Below are positions 13,146-13,875 of a DNA stretch of 13,875 nucleotides, piece after piece; position 1 is the first letter of the stretch, and every line of letters starts with the position of its first letter. The stretch covers positions 1 to 13,875 of the forward strand of contig CAZNTU010000147.1 of the NCBI GenBank assembly GCA_964575975.1. Reading direction: 5' to 3'. The translations under genes were made by a program, and so were the position numbers. This DNA comes from G963674505 sp964575975 (GTDB taxonomy: Bacteria > Desulfobacterota > Desulfobacteria > Desulfobacterales > SKZT01). Below the pieces are notes generated by a model that ran no database searches, was not told the DNA's origin, and saw only the letters and a list, made by a program, of their open reading frames with translations.

Positions 13146-13739
13146 ATGACGCTTCCGGAAAAAAATACGGAACTCCTTACCTATTCCGACTATTTAGCCT
13201 TTCCGGAGGACGAAAGGCGGGAAATCATCGGTGGCGTCGTCTACGCCATGGGTCCGGCGCCATCGAACCGGCATCAAAAAATAATCTGGGAACTGGTCCG
13301 GCAGATCGCCGGTTTTTTGGCCGACAAACCCTGCGAGGGAAGAACCGCTCCCTTCGATGTCCGTTTTCCGGAAGGGGTCGAGGAGAACGATAAAATCGTC
13401 GATGTGGTTCAGCCGGACATTTCGATAATATGCGACCTGTCCAAGCTGGACGAAAGAGGTTGCCTGGGAGCCCCCGACTTTATCGTCGAAATTGTTTCCA
13501 TATCTTCGATTACCAAAGATTTTATCGTTAAAACCCGCTTGTACGAACAAAACGGGGTAAGGGAATACTGGATTTTCGATCCGTTTTCCGATTCCGTGAC
13601 GGTGAACATTCTGGGAGACGATTTGAAATTCACGACATCGATCCACCGGCGGAAAGGCAAATTGGAGGTGTCGGTGCTTCGAGGCCTGGAAATAGATCTC
13701 TGTGCCGTATTCGGAAATATTCCGGAGGCTCCCGAATAG
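13146..13739 (+). CDS. Uma2-family (DUF820) PD-(D/E)xK endonuclease-like protein
   Basis: A 197-residue protein of the Uma2 family: YSDYLAFPEDERREIIGG and AMGPAPSNRHQKI at the N-terminus, VVQPDISIICD (Asp91), GAPDFIVEIVS (Glu115), then LYEQNGVREYWIFDP. The Asp...Glu arrangement is the restriction-endonuclease-like core. The usual SPST-type stretch after VEIVS reads SISSITKDF here, a mild departure. ATG 13146 is chosen for AGGAGG 7 nt upstream; a frame extension to 13092 has no such signal. The family is often found in many copies in cyanobacterial and other environmental genomes and its biological role is unsettled. It lies 92 nt after the Zur-like gene on the same strand. Nothing ties it to zinc. 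Confidence 0.9.
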   Translation: MTLPEKNTELLTYSDYLAFPEDERREIIGGVVYAMGPAPSNRHQKIIWELVRQIAGFLADKPCEGRTAPFDVRFPEGVEENDKIVDVVQPDISIICDLSKLDERGCLGAPDFIVEIVSISSITKDFIVKTRLYEQNGVREYWIFDPFSDSVTVNILGDDLKFTTSIHRRKGKLEVSVLRGLEIDLCAVFGNIPEAPE

Positions 13740-13777
13740 ATTTGCGAGGCCCGGCATCCGGCCGGAGGAAGAATACA

Positions 13778-13870
13778 ATGAAAGCAACTCGCTCCAAATT
13801 GACCGCTTTCATAGATATCTTATCCAATATTCGCCTCTGTCTTTTCGGTTTCGACGGCGTTCCCGTTTGA
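13778..13870 (+). CDS. Possible 30-residue ORF at window edge
   Basis: GGAGG stands 9 nt before ATG 13778, and the frame runs 30 codons to TGA at 13868-13870 (MKATRSKLTAFIDILSNIRL and ten more). The ribosome site is better than expected by chance, and the gene would follow the Uma2 gene closely. The product has a weakly hydrophobic middle and no known motif. It may be a remnant of a longer gene. Confidence 0.25.
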   Translation: MKATRSKLTAFIDILSNIRLCLFGFDGVPV

Positions 13871-13875
13871 AATCC

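Noticed and set aside
1..13875. tRNA, rRNA and CRISPR arrays
   Set aside because: I saw no tRNA-like cloverleaf, no rRNA sequence and no regularly spaced repeats beyond those listed.

Overview
The window (13,875 bp, GC-rich apart from an AT-rich patch near 4,560-5,190) looks like chromosome of a Gram-negative bacterium. It encodes an outer-membrane barrel, a periplasmic metal-binding protein and an export signal. The style of the accessory genes (paired AAA ATPases, a Uma2-type endonuclease, an AbiEii-like nucleotidyltransferase) recalls Desulfobacterota-like environmental genomes, but no marker gene settles the taxonomy and this is only an impression.

Layout. (1) Bases 1-183: the 5' end of a minus-strand gene for an exported protein, cut by the window edge. 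(2) Bases ~205-2224: two consecutive plus-strand AAA/P-loop ATPase genes, both decayed. The first has several frameshifts and an internal deletion; the second lost its 3' end. (3) Bases 2225-2599: a gene-free convergent stretch. (4) Bases 2600-12534: a nearly unbroken minus-strand gene run. In transcription order it holds a 39-residue leader ORF, a small His/Cys membrane protein, a His-rich outer-membrane barrel, a ZnuA-like metal-binding protein, a ZnuC-like ATPase, a ZnuB-like permease, a HyuA-type ASKHA protein, a small Cys-His-Asp (transglutaminase-like) protein, a truncated COG0523/CobW GTPase, a UPF0718 permease and a DUF1980/TIGR03943 protein. Many junctions are 4-nt ATGA/GTGA overlaps. 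(5) Base 12682 onward: a divergent plus-strand Fur/Zur-family regulator, then a Uma2-family gene and a doubtful 30-residue ORF at the edge.

How it works together. The divergent regulator, a palindrome lying on the predicted start point of the minus-strand promoter, and the Znu/COG0523/UPF0718 contents point to one Zur-controlled metal (probably zinc) acquisition operon. The barrel would pass metal across the outer membrane, ZnuA would bind it in the periplasm, ZnuBC would import it, and COG0523 plus the UPF0718/DUF1980 pair would handle allocation or a second transport route. The HyuA-like ATPase and the small Cys-His-Asp protein are unexplained members of this operon and the best candidates for something new.

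The operon has been rearranged. About 106 bp covering the UPF0718 permease 5' end is present twice, 760 bp apart. Between the copies sits an AT-rich cassette with a nucleotidyltransferase and a 50-residue helical protein. The COG0523 gene next to the outer copy has lost roughly its C-terminal half.
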